The notes beneath the pieces are model-generated. The model ran no database searches, was not told the origin of the DNA, and was given only the letters and a program-made list of their open reading frames with translations. Positions 34,878-43,547 of a DNA stretch of 64,000 nucleotides are shown here, piece by piece (the first letter of the stretch is position 1; each line of letters opens with the position of its first letter). Location: positions 1-64,000 of the forward strand of contig NZ_JARIDH010000026.1 in assembly GCF_029267215.1 (NCBI RefSeq). Reading direction: 5' to 3'. The position numbers and the translations under genes are program-made. This DNA is from Clostridium sp. (GTDB lineage Bacteria > Bacillota > Clostridia > Clostridiales > Clostridiaceae).

Positions 34878-34908
34878 ATTATATTTATATAAATTGATAT
34901 TTGTCAAT
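34878..34908 (-). promoter_or_regulatory. arsRC promoter with ArsR-type operator
   Basis: On the minus strand TTGACA (34902-34907), an 18-nt spacer and TATAAT (34878-34883). The palindrome ATTGA-N6-TCAAT (34893-34908) covers the -35, the usual place for ArsR repression. Confidence 0.75.
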
Positions 34909-34994
34909 ATAACCTCTGCATGATACATATAAAAACCATTGAACAATATATTAAAACTTTCATCCCCAAACTAAATAATTATAAAAACTTAAAA

Positions 34995-35021
34995 AGGTTA
35001 GGTAAAAATTTCACCTAACCT
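34995..35021 (-). terminator. terminator of the PH-domain gene pair
   Basis: AGGTTAGGT / ACCTAACCT, 9-bp GC-richer stem with a 9-nt loop; on the minus strand it is followed by TTTTTAAGTTTTT. It is about 150 bp after the stop of the second PH-domain gene. The DNA between holds no gene. Confidence 0.75.
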
Positions 35022-35174
35022 CTTAAACTTTTATTTAAACTTATATAATTTTAGAATAACTGGAAATTAAAGAAATAATTAGACTACTATTTCGTAACAA
35101 CCTAATAGACTCAATAAACACAAATAGACTATGTTAAAAATACGTTTTAGCAAAGTTTCTTATATTTTTAAGTT

Positions 35175-36791
35175 TTATTTTCCTTTAGAAATTCTTAAAA
35201 GTTCTTTTATGTATTCTTTTTTCATATATGGTAATTCTATTTCTTCTGATACTTCACTATAATAATCAATGGTTATTTTTCCTACACCATTTCTAACTTG
35301 TATTGGATTTGTTTTGAATAAGACTGCTTGTATATCTTTTCCTTTTAAAATATAAATTGTTTTAAAAAAACCACCCTTTATTGCTTTAACCAGTTTTTCT
35401 CCAAATTTTAATCCTAAATTTCTTCCTTTTAAAATAGCATTAGGTATTATTACAATACTTATTAAATTTATCATGAAAATCCAGCTAATCTTGAAGATTA
35501 AATAAGCTATTACAGATATTATAAATACAATTAAACAAGGTTTAATTACCATAACTAGCTTTCCACAATTTATTCTATTAACCTCTTCATCAAAAACCCA
35601 TTCTGGCGTAAATTCCTTTAAAATATCTTGAGTTTCTTCCTTAGATGCTATGGGATACATTATTATCTTTTCATTTCCACTTCCAGAATAACCTTTTATA
35701 ACTACGTTTATCTCACACCTTTTTAAAAGCTGCCTTAATGGATTTGATTTTATTTTTATTAATTTTATATTATTTTCTTTAAATGAAAACTCCTTAGTAC
35801 TGAAAAAACCATAATTAATCTTTATATTATCCCTTTCTTTCCTTAAAGTAAAATTATAATACTTAATAAAATAATATATACTAACGATCACCTTTAATGT
35901 AATTAATAAAATTAAAGCCCCTATAATTATTAAAACTAAAGAAAATCCATTTAATATATTTTCAATATCTCCTCCAAAGAAATTATTTAAATAATCTTCA
36001 CTTATAAAATTTTTCATCTTATTTCTAAAATTCTCTAAAAAAACTATTGCTACAAATAAATTAAAGCTAGTAAATCCATAAAGAATTAATTCCTTAGTAC
36101 TTACTTTTTTCTCTTTTAAAACACAATCTTTATCTTTCCCTTTATTTAAAGAATCAACTTCATTTAAATTTGAAGACATGTGACTAATTTGGCTACTTTT
36201 CTCATCCTGACTATTATATTCATCATATACTTTTAGTTGGCTCCTACCTTCTTCAGTATTTATTTTATTAATAGTTTCTAAATTAATTTCATTGTTTAAT
36301 TTATTCTTTTCTCCTAAAGCAAAGTTCTTTAACAATTTTATTTGTTCATCATTTAGTAGTAATTCTATATCTTCAATTTCTAATTTCTTTGAGGGACTCT
36401 CTATTTTAACCTTTTTATACCCTAAAATTTTCTCTATTAAATTTTGAGATAAATCCATTGATTTAAAGCTTTTTTCTGGTATTATTAATATTTCTTTTGA
36501 AAGTACTCCTCTGTAATATCTAGCTTCATTTTCCTCTAAAACCAAATACTCATAATTCCACTTTAATATTACATATAATATTTCTAAAGTTATAATCAAA
36601 AAGACTACTAATAAAAACCATCTTTTAAAAAAAGCTATTCCTACTAACAAGAAAGCTAAATTGCTTATTATTGATTTAACAGTAATATAGGTTGTCCCCT
36701 TCCAATTATTTTTTATCTTTTTATAGTTAGATTTTAAGCTTTTCTCTTCATAATTAGATTGATTCTCTTTAATTTTTAATTTTTCACTCAT
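35175..36791 (-). CDS. ydbT: YdbT-like PH-domain membrane protein
   Basis: 538 residues with pairs of helices at about 45-75, 232-252, 275-310, 400-450 and bacterial PH (bPH2) domains between them ('LEENEARYYRGVLSKEILIIPEKSFKSMDLSQNLIEKILGYKKVKIESP', 'LRKERDNIKINYGFFSTKEFSFKENNIKLIKIKSNPLRQLL'). Its partner lies 2 bp upstream. In B. subtilis ydbS-ydbT is a SigW-controlled pair linked to resistance to antimicrobial peptides; the same role here is inference. A low-complexity polar linker (~165-225) separates the first two PH units. Confidence 0.8.
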   Translation of the reverse strand: MSEKLKIKENQSNYEEKSLKSNYKKIKNNWKGTTYITVKSIISNLAFLLVGIAFFKRWFLLVVFLIITLEILYVILKWNYEYLVLEENEARYYRGVLSKEILIIPEKSFKSMDLSQNLIEKILGYKKVKIESPSKKLEIEDIELLLNDEQIKLLKNFALGEKNKLNNEINLETINKINTEEGRSQLKVYDEYNSQDEKSSQISHMSSNLNEVDSLNKGKDKDCVLKEKKVSTKELILYGFTSFNLFVAIVFLENFRNKMKNFISEDYLNNFFGGDIENILNGFSLVLIIIGALILLITLKVIVSIYYFIKYYNFTLRKERDNIKINYGFFSTKEFSFKENNIKLIKIKSNPLRQLLKRCEINVVIKGYSGSGNEKIIMYPIASKEETQDILKEFTPEWVFDEEVNRINCGKLVMVIKPCLIVFIISVIAYLIFKISWIFMINLISIVIIPNAILKGRNLGLKFGEKLVKAIKGGFFKTIYILKGKDIQAVLFKTNPIQVRNGVGKITIDYYSEVSEEIELPYMKKEYIKELLRISKGK

Positions 36792-36793
36792 AA

Positions 36794-37303
36794 TTATTTA
36801 TAAAGCTCCTCTCTAACATTTTCATTTATTTTCTTCCTTAAAAATTCTCTTATTTTTTCAACTTCTTCCTTATCAATATTAGGTATTGTGTAACTTCCAC
36901 CTGCTGTACCAATTTCAATATCAGCTAAATTAAATCTTCTGTTTATTGGCCCCTCTGATAAATTTATATTTTGAATTCTTACTATGGGTATTGTTACATT
37001 ATTCTTAAAGAAAATACCTTCATTAAAGAATATTTCTTCTTCAGTTATTCTGTAGCTCCATTGCTTATATTCAAAAAAAGGTTCAATATAAGCGCTTATA
37101 AAAGTTAATCCAATTATAATAAAACTAATTGAATTTACCCAAGTCATATGATTTTTCATAATATAATCAATCCAACCAATTTCAAGCTTAGGTAAGATAA
37201 ATATTATTCCTAAATAAATAGCTATTAAAACCACTAACCCAATAGTTCTCCCTAAAATCCATGACTTAATAGCTTTACTACTAAGTTTCTTATCCACTTT
37301 CAT
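36794..37303 (-). CDS. ydbS: YdbS-like PH-domain membrane protein
   Basis: 169 residues. Two helices (about 18-40 and 52-72) followed by one bPH2 domain: 'YRITEEEIFFNEGIFFKNNVTIPIVRIQNINLSEGPINRRFNLADIEIGTAGGSYTIPNI', whose 'IP..RIQN......P..R.F...D..I.TAGG' pattern is the family signature. Translationally linked to the YdbT-like gene (2-bp gap). Confidence 0.85.
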   Translation of the reverse strand: MKVDKKLSSKAIKSWILGRTIGLVVLIAIYLGIIFILPKLEIGWIDYIMKNHMTWVNSISFIIIGLTFISAYIEPFFEYKQWSYRITEEEIFFNEGIFFKNNVTIPIVRIQNINLSEGPINRRFNLADIEIGTAGGSYTIPNIDKEEVEKIREFLRKKINENVREELYK

Positions 37304-37467
37304 CCCCCATTCAAAAATTTATTAATTATTCCTTACATTACCATATCAATTATCAATATTCAATTAACTCCTTTAATAATTAAGATAAGTTTAAGGTTTA
37401 TATTCCCATACTAAAATATATATATATATTAACTATAATATTCTCTATATCATAGAACCATAATTAC

Positions 37468-39258
37468 CTATACATAATACTTAGCTTGTGCATTATACAT
37501 TATTTCATACTCATTTCCCTTATCTTTAATAAGTTCATCATGAGTTCCACATTGAATAAGTTCTCCCTTATGAAATACAGCTATTCTATCACAAAATTTG
37601 CAACTAGATAGTCTATGAGAAATATAAATAGTTGTTTTCTTTCCTATAAGTTCATTAAACTTACTATATATTTCATATTCAGCCTTTGGATCTAAGGCTG
37701 CTGTTGGTTCATCTAAAATTACTATTGGCGATTCTTTATATATTGCCCTTGCTATGGCTAGTTTCTGAGATTGTCCACCTGAAAATTCTATTCCATCCTT
37801 ATCAAAACTCTTATAAATTGGAGTATCTATTCCCTTAGGTAATTTTTCTAAATCCTTATAAAATCCAGCTTTTTTTAAAACCTCTTCTACCCTTTTTTCA
37901 TCTCCCTCTTTATTTTCTCCTAATACAATATTTTCTTTTATTGAAAAAGCCATAAGTTTATAATCTTGGAATACAACTGACAAAAGCTTCATATATTCAT
38001 CATAATCATATTCATTTATATTTACTCCATTTAAAAGTATTTCTCCCTCTGTTGGCTCATAAAATCTTGCTAAAAGTTTTATAAATGTTGTTTTTCCTGC
38101 TCCATTTAACCCAACCACAGAAAGTTTTTCTCCTTCATGAATATTTATTGAAACATTCTTTAAAGTAAATTCTTTACTTCTTGGATATTTAAATGAAACA
38201 TCTTTAAATTTTATATTAACCTCTTTTAAATCTTCAATATGCTTTCCATCTTTAATTTGCTTAGATTCTATTCCTTGAAACTCCATATAAGCCATAAGGT
38301 ATCTACACATCTGTTTTAATGTTATATAATTTCGAAATAGGTTTGAAAATGATGTACTAAAGTTAATTGCAGCATTTGTGTACATTGTAAAATCACCTAT
38401 ACCTATACTCCTTACTAAAACTTTATAGGTAATATATCCATATACAACAAGCATTTGAACTTGAATAAAAATTTCATTTACCCCTTCAAACATTCCAATT
38501 TTATTAAACATCCTCCTCCATATATTCATGCTATTATTATTAAAATTTTCTATTTTACTAACTAAAAGTGGTGATATATTATAAAGTCTAACATCTTTAG
38601 CCGAACTAAAATCATTTACTGTGTCCAAATAATATTCAAACTCTCTATTTAAAGGAATTAATCCATCAAAAAACTTATGTTGTAACCTTTGTGATTTCTT
38701 ATAAACCAATGAATTTAAAAGAACTATAACAATAATCATACCTATTATTACCCAGTTTAAAGTTAAGATTAAACCTGCTAATCCTATTAATTTTAAAATT
38801 TCAGTTAATCCTTTTGATAGATTGTCCACAAGTTGCCAAATAGCTCCTTGATTTCTTATAGGAAATAAAGCTCTCTCCTTTAAATTTAAGATTTCTGGGT
38901 CTTCTATATTTTCAAAATCTAAATCCATAACCTTTTTTCCTATAATTAAATCAAATCCTGCAACTATTTCTTCATTTTTAAGACTACACTTATTCTCCAA
39001 AATTCTATTTATTGCATTTAATATTCCGTTACCAATTACTGTAGCTAAAACCAAAAGAATAAGTACATTTATTCTTTTTTCACCTAATAATTCATCTATA
39101 ATATATTTTGGCATTATTATATTTAAGAAAGGAACTGCCGCTGCAAATAATGAAGAAAAGACTAATATAGGTATATAGGTTTTAGATATTCCATGTGCTG
39201 TTTTTAAGAAATGTTTTATTATTACTAAATCTCTAGTATATTTATCTTTTTTCTCCAT
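37468..39258 (-). CDS. ABC exporter subunit (membrane-ATPase fusion), second of pair
   Basis: 596 residues: about six helices in residues 20-320, then an ATPase with Walker A VGLNGAGKTTFIKLL, signature FSGGQSQK, Walker B 'PIVILDEPTAALD' and H-loop 'TIYISHRLS'. All ATPase motifs are intact. Its start overlaps the stop of the partner (TAATG), the usual layout of a heterodimeric exporter. Substrate unknown; lipid, peptide or drug export is possible. Confidence 0.9.
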   Translation of the reverse strand: MEKKDKYTRDLVIIKHFLKTAHGISKTYIPILVFSSLFAAAVPFLNIIMPKYIIDELLGEKRINVLILLVLATVIGNGILNAINRILENKCSLKNEEIVAGFDLIIGKKVMDLDFENIEDPEILNLKERALFPIRNQGAIWQLVDNLSKGLTEILKLIGLAGLILTLNWVIIGMIIVIVLLNSLVYKKSQRLQHKFFDGLIPLNREFEYYLDTVNDFSSAKDVRLYNISPLLVSKIENFNNNSMNIWRRMFNKIGMFEGVNEIFIQVQMLVVYGYITYKVLVRSIGIGDFTMYTNAAINFSTSFSNLFRNYITLKQMCRYLMAYMEFQGIESKQIKDGKHIEDLKEVNIKFKDVSFKYPRSKEFTLKNVSINIHEGEKLSVVGLNGAGKTTFIKLLARFYEPTEGEILLNGVNINEYDYDEYMKLLSVVFQDYKLMAFSIKENIVLGENKEGDEKRVEEVLKKAGFYKDLEKLPKGIDTPIYKSFDKDGIEFSGGQSQKLAIARAIYKESPIVILDEPTAALDPKAEYEIYSKFNELIGKKTTIYISHRLSSCKFCDRIAVFHKGELIQCGTHDELIKDKGNEYEIMYNAQAKYYV

Positions 39259-41072
39259 TATGCTAAAGCCTCACTTTCTTCTTTATAATACTGTGCTTGT
39301 ATATTAAACATATCTTTATACTTTCCATTTTTGCTTAAAAGCTCATTATGTGTTCCATACTCAACAACTTCCCCACCTTCGAAGAAAGCTATAACATCAC
39401 AAAATTTTGTACTAGCTAACCTATGTGATATATAAATTGCTGTTTTTTCTCCAATTAATTCATCAAATCCTTTATAAATATTATATTCTGCTACCGCATC
39501 TAAGGCTGATGTAGGCTCATCTAATATTACTATTTTCCCATTTTTATATAAGGCCCTTGCTAAGGCTAATTTTTGATTTTCTCCTCCAGAAAGTTCAATT
39601 CCATCTTCATCTAAAATCTTTAGAAGAGAGGTATCTATTCCTTTATGAAGTGATTTAATCTTATCTCCTACCCCTGCTTTTTCTATACACTCTAAAACTC
39701 TATCTTTATCAGTATCATGTTCATGCTTTAATGAAACATTCTCTGCTATGCTGAATGCAAAAGTTTTTATATCTTGAAATACTATTGAGAAAATTTTAAA
39801 ATACTCTTCCTTAGAAAACTTATTTATATTAACTCCATTTAATAATATCTCACCACTTGTTGGTTCATAAAGTCTGCATAAAAGTTTAATAAAAGTTGTT
39901 TTTCCAGCACCATTAATTCCAACAATAGCAAGCCTTTGCCCCTTTTTTATCTTCAGTGAAAGATTTTTATAAATATATCTCTCTGTTTTTGGATATTTAA
40001 ATGATACATTTTTAAATTCTATTTCATAAGAAGTATCCTCTGGAATATCTATTGGATTTTCTGTTACCTCTTCATCTTTATCCTCTAAGAATTCTCTCAT
40101 GTCATCTAGATACATATTTTGTGCTTTAATATTTGCAAAATCCTCTAGTATTCCTTTCATCCACTCTCCAAATCCACTTATTGTAGCAAAATACATAGTG
40201 AAATCACCAATACTCATGGTAGAAAATAACACCCTATATATTAAATATCCATAAACAACAGCTTCTCTTATTAAAATAAGTCCTACATCTATAAGATTAA
40301 CCCTTACCTCTTTTCTTCTTAAATCTCTAGAAATATCAATTCTTTCTCCTCTAAATTTTTTAAACTTATTTATTAGTATATTTTTAAGATTATATATTCT
40401 TATATCTTTTCCATATGCAAAATCATACATAGTATTAAATACATAAAAACTTCTTCTATCCTTATCTGCTACCTTTTCTTTTAGACTATACTCATATTTT
40501 TTAACCCTCAATGTTAAATAGTAACTTATTAAAACGTTTAACATTAAAAATATTAAAATAAAAGGATTTAGAAATAATAATATAGATATATATCCTAAAA
40601 ATGCAGTAAGCTTACCACAAAGCCCTAAAACTAAGTGATATACTCCCTCCACTCCTCTATTATTACTTCCAACAGAAGAATAAATACTATTTATTTTATT
40701 TAAAACATCAGGATCTTCAGTATTTTTAAAATCCATTCTCATTGATTTATCACATAACATAGTAATAAAATCTAATCTAAGCTCAACAACCCTTGGAAAA
40801 TATGAATTTTTAAGCCATGTAACAGTATAATTAGCAAAGGATGTCATTAAGAAAAATCCAACCAGAATTCCTAAAACCACATTAATTCTTTGTTGTCCCA
40901 TAAGCTCATCAATCAAAAATTTAGGTAAGAATATCCCTAAAAATGTAACTGCAGGTGATAAAATTGTATAAACACCACATTGTAAAAATAAGATTTTATC
41001 CTTTTTCCAAGCATATCCTAAAATATACTTTAAATTACTAATAAGAGTACCCTTTTTCTTGTAACCAATCAT
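39258..41072 (-). CDS. ABC exporter subunit (membrane-ATPase fusion), first of pair
   Basis: 604 residues with the same order as its partner: membrane domain then ATPase (VGINGAGKTTFIKLL, LSGGENQK, 'IVILDEPTSALD', 'AIYISHRLA'). Both partners have a Glu after Walker B, so neither site looks degenerate. AGGAGATGAG precedes the ATG. It begins 75 bp after the YhbD-like gene on the same strand and could be read through from the bactofilin operon. Confidence 0.9.
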   Translation of the reverse strand: MIGYKKKGTLISNLKYILGYAWKKDKILFLQCGVYTILSPAVTFLGIFLPKFLIDELMGQQRINVVLGILVGFFLMTSFANYTVTWLKNSYFPRVVELRLDFITMLCDKSMRMDFKNTEDPDVLNKINSIYSSVGSNNRGVEGVYHLVLGLCGKLTAFLGYISILLFLNPFILIFLMLNVLISYYLTLRVKKYEYSLKEKVADKDRRSFYVFNTMYDFAYGKDIRIYNLKNILINKFKKFRGERIDISRDLRRKEVRVNLIDVGLILIREAVVYGYLIYRVLFSTMSIGDFTMYFATISGFGEWMKGILEDFANIKAQNMYLDDMREFLEDKDEEVTENPIDIPEDTSYEIEFKNVSFKYPKTERYIYKNLSLKIKKGQRLAIVGINGAGKTTFIKLLCRLYEPTSGEILLNGVNINKFSKEEYFKIFSIVFQDIKTFAFSIAENVSLKHEHDTDKDRVLECIEKAGVGDKIKSLHKGIDTSLLKILDEDGIELSGGENQKLALARALYKNGKIVILDEPTSALDAVAEYNIYKGFDELIGEKTAIYISHRLASTKFCDVIAFFEGGEVVEYGTHNELLSKNGKYKDMFNIQAQYYKEESEALA

Positions 41073-41147
41073 AAATTCTCATCTCCTAATTCCCTATTTT
41101 GAAAAATATATATCCATATATGTTATTAAATTAACACCTATTAAAAT

Positions 41148-41777
41148 TTAAATCTTAATCAAACTATATTTCATTACAGATTCTTTTACTTTATCTAAAT
41201 TTATCTTGTGAATTGTTACTGCTATTTCATCTAATTCAATTTCTTTTCCTTCATTCACTAAATAATAAAAACAAACTCCTAGCTTTCTCTTTATTACTAA
41301 TATCATTGCTTCTTCAATTTTTTCATACTCTCTCTTTAGTCCAAGTGCTATATTCCTAGCTTCATCTCCATTTATAAGTCCACTTAAAATAAGTTCACTA
41401 TATATAAGCAAAGAAAATAAGTTTATTTCATTGTAACTTTCTTCTCTTCCTGAAAAACCTTCAAACATATTTAAAACTGTCTCTGGAACAATGTTACGTT
41501 CCACTATATAAGTTCTTTTTAAATATATATTCTTTGCCTCATTTGAAAACTTTTCTGCTAGTTCATCTAAAGAAGCTTCATCCTTAAGTTCTATTATGGT
41601 GTTAATTCTTTCTATAATCTTTTCCTTTGGAAAGAATGTTTCCTGTCCTGTTGAAACACTTTTCTTAATAAACCAATCTTCTGGAATAAGATTTTTTCTC
41701 TTCCATCTATATAACTGTCCATATGATATGTTCATTAAGGATAATAAATCTTTTTTTGATATTAGATCTTCATGCAT
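41148..41777 (-). CDS. yhbD: YhbD-like protein (DUF4004) with MerR-type helix-turn-helix
   Basis: 209 residues. The first ~70 residues ('LISKKDLLSLMNISYGQLYRWKRKNLIPEDWF' ... 'FPKEKIIERINTI') form a MerR-like winged helix; the rest is the DUF4004 helical region. In B. subtilis yhbD is encoded with yhbE and yhbF, and the same three-gene order is seen here. It overlaps the preceding bactofilin gene by 16 bp. It could be the DNA-binding regulator of this operon, acting on the palindromes in front of it. Confidence 0.8.
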   Translation of the reverse strand: MHEDLISKKDLLSLMNISYGQLYRWKRKNLIPEDWFIKKSVSTGQETFFPKEKIIERINTIIELKDEASLDELAEKFSNEAKNIYLKRTYIVERNIVPETVLNMFEGFSGREESYNEINLFSLLIYSELILSGLINGDEARNIALGLKREYEKIEEAMILVIKRKLGVCFYYLVNEGKEIELDEIAVTIHKINLDKVKESVMKYSLIKI

Positions 41778-42499
41778 ACTTTCTCACCTACTGTGCTTTT
41801 TTCATTTTCTATATTTAGTTCTTCTGTATATTCTATTCTTTCTATATTACACCCTTTTCCTATAGTAATATTCTCACCTCTAACAATTTTACATTTAGTA
41901 TTCTCTAAATGTATTTTATCACCTTCAATAATATTACATTTTAATTTTCCCTCTGAACCAATTGTTATATTGAAAAACATAATCTTTTTCTTTTTTTCTG
42001 CTTTTACATTAATCTCAGCCCCACCAATCTCTCTTATATGAGAATTTCCTTCTGGAACTATAAAAATTTTATCTGCAGCTAAAAGACCCTCCACACTTAT
42101 TTCCCCAAGACTACTAAAATCTTCTCCTTCACAATCTCCTTTTATATAACAACTACCTCTAGTTATCATCTTTTCGAAACTTATATTTCCATCTATTTTA
42201 CTACCTCCATTAATAATAATTTCTTTTCCTTCTACATTATTATTAAATTCAGCTGATCCACTTGTTTTTATTTCACCTTTTGAAATAACACTTCCTTGAC
42301 AAGTAAAACTTCCAGATGATTTAATATTCTCTACTTCTATATTGCCTCTAAAAAACATACTTCCTGAACCTGAAACAGAATTTGCTTTTATATTTCCCAA
42401 AATATCACAAGAACCTGCTATTTTAATATTATTATATTCTCCCTCTGAAATACTTCCCGCACCTAATATTCTCATATCTTGTAAATTATTATTTTCCAT
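41762..42499 (-). CDS. yhbE: bactofilin-like polymer-forming protein (YhbE-like)
   Basis: 245 residues from ATG 42499, with AAAGGAG 11 nt before it. The protein is a string of short beta repeats ('ISEGEYNNIKIAGSCDILGNIKANSVSGSGSMFFRGNIEVENIKSSG...'), the beta-helix pattern of bactofilins that self-assemble into filaments without nucleotide. The second half diverges into a similar repeat pattern. B. subtilis YhbE/YhbF (BacE/BacF) are needed for flagellar assembly, yet no flagellar genes are seen here. Confidence 0.82.
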   Translation of the reverse strand: MENNNLQDMRILGAGSISEGEYNNIKIAGSCDILGNIKANSVSGSGSMFFRGNIEVENIKSSGSFTCQGSVISKGEIKTSGSAEFNNNVEGKEIIINGGSKIDGNISFEKMITRGSCYIKGDCEGEDFSSLGEISVEGLLAADKIFIVPEGNSHIREIGGAEINVKAEKKKKIMFFNITIGSEGKLKCNIIEGDKIHLENTKCKIVRGENITIGKGCNIERIEYTEELNIENEKSTVGEKVCMKI

Positions 42500-42516
42500 T
42501 CCTCTACACACTCCTT

Positions 42517-43236
42517 TTAATAAATTTTAACCCTTTCTTTTATTAAACATCCCTCTTTAACCTTTAACTCACCTGAATATTCTACTTTATCTATAATACA
42601 ATTTTTTCCTATGGTTATATTTTTCCCTCTAACTATTTTCGCATTAGTATTTTGAAGTGTTATATAATCGCCTTCAATACTTTTACAATTTAATAAAGCT
42701 TTTTGCTTGTACTTTAAAGCTCCTATTTTTATATTTTGTTTATTCCCTTCTTCTATCTTTATCTTTTCTCCCCCAATTTCATTTATAATTGAGGTTCCTG
42801 AAAGCTTAATTTCAATTTCATCTGCTGATAATAATCCACCTATTCTTATTCTTCCTTCTCCTAAAACCTTTCTTCCTTCACAATTCCCATTACATTTTAT
42901 ATTTCCCTTAATATCTAAAAAATCAAAAGCCATATCCCCTAAACACTTAAATGAACCACCAAGGAAAATTCTCTTTCCTTCTATATTTTTCAAAGCTTTA
43001 AAAGTTCCTGCAGTAATTATTTCCTCTTTAGACCTAATATTTCCAGCCACCTTAAATTTACCTGCTGTACTTAAATAACTTACATTAATATTTTTCAAAG
43101 CCTTAGTATATCCCGCTAAATCTATTGAATTAGCTTTTACCTCACCAGTTATCTTTCCGTATCCAGCCATTTCTATATGATTATACTCTCCACCATTAAC
43201 TTTACACCTACCTGATAATCTCATATCATTTGACAT
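42517..43236 (-). CDS. yhbF: bactofilin-like polymer-forming protein (YhbF-like)
   Basis: 239 residues from ATG 43236 (GAGGAAGG upstream); first gene of the operon. Same beta-repeat pattern as its neighbour: 'LSGRCKVNGGEYNHIEMAGYGKITGEVKANSIDLAGYTKALKNINV'. The two proteins share the closing 'KIVRGKNITIGKNC-ID-VEYS-EL' motif, so they are paralogues. Upstream are two related palindromes that suggest tight control. Confidence 0.82.
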   Translation of the reverse strand: MSNDMRLSGRCKVNGGEYNHIEMAGYGKITGEVKANSIDLAGYTKALKNINVSYLSTAGKFKVAGNIRSKEEIITAGTFKALKNIEGKRIFLGGSFKCLGDMAFDFLDIKGNIKCNGNCEGRKVLGEGRIRIGGLLSADEIEIKLSGTSIINEIGGEKIKIEEGNKQNIKIGALKYKQKALLNCKSIEGDYITLQNTNAKIVRGKNITIGKNCIIDKVEYSGELKVKEGCLIKERVKIY

Positions 43237-43259
43237 TATTTCATCGCCTTCCTCATATC

Positions 43260-43272
43260 GTAACATTATTAC
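43260..43272. promoter_or_regulatory. second operator-like site near yhbF-like gene
   Basis: GTAACATTATTAC, an imperfect copy of the core GTAACATTGTTAC of the palindrome at 43339-43363, located 24-36 bp upstream of the start codon. The pairing of a near-start and an upstream site is typical of a repressor with two operators. Confidence 0.5.
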
Positions 43273-43338
43273 AATTCTTTTCAAGTAAAAACAATTTTAT
43301 TTCCCTATTCAAAGTTTTATATACTAATTTATATGATT

Positions 43339-43363
43339 AATTACGTAACATTGTTACGTAATT
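43339..43363. promoter_or_regulatory. 25-bp perfect palindrome upstream of bactofilin operon
   Basis: Perfect 12-bp arms around one base, core TTACGTAACATTGTTACGTA. It lies about 103 bp before the yhbF-like start. No known regulator consensus is recognised. Chance occurrence of a 25-bp perfect palindrome with CG steps in this AT-rich DNA is very unlikely. Confidence 0.7.
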
Positions 43364-43455
43364 TTCTAAAAAACAGTAACTTTCAATAACTATCTTTAAT
43401 GTAGCATAAATCCCATGTTTTGTAAACATACTTTCTTTATTTTTGTATTTTTTTA

Positions 43456-43504
43456 CAGAATAAGATGATTTAATTATTTAAATTATAATTAAATCATCTT
43501 ATTC
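43456..43504 (-). terminator. terminator of the BCCT transporter gene
   Basis: Twenty-base arm from 43456 (AGAATAAGATGATTTAATTA) pairs with the arm ending at 43504; the stem is GC-poor but almost perfect, and the minus strand continues TGTAAAAAAATAC. It lies 44 bp after the BCCT stop. Confidence 0.75.
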
Positions 43505-43547
43505 TATGTTATTTTAAGAATTCTTATGTTGCATAATTTATATAAAA

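Noticed and set aside
37468-41072. Degenerate ATPase site in the ABC exporter pair
   Set aside because: Both subunits keep Walker A, signature, Glu after Walker B and the switch His, so no degenerate site is evident.
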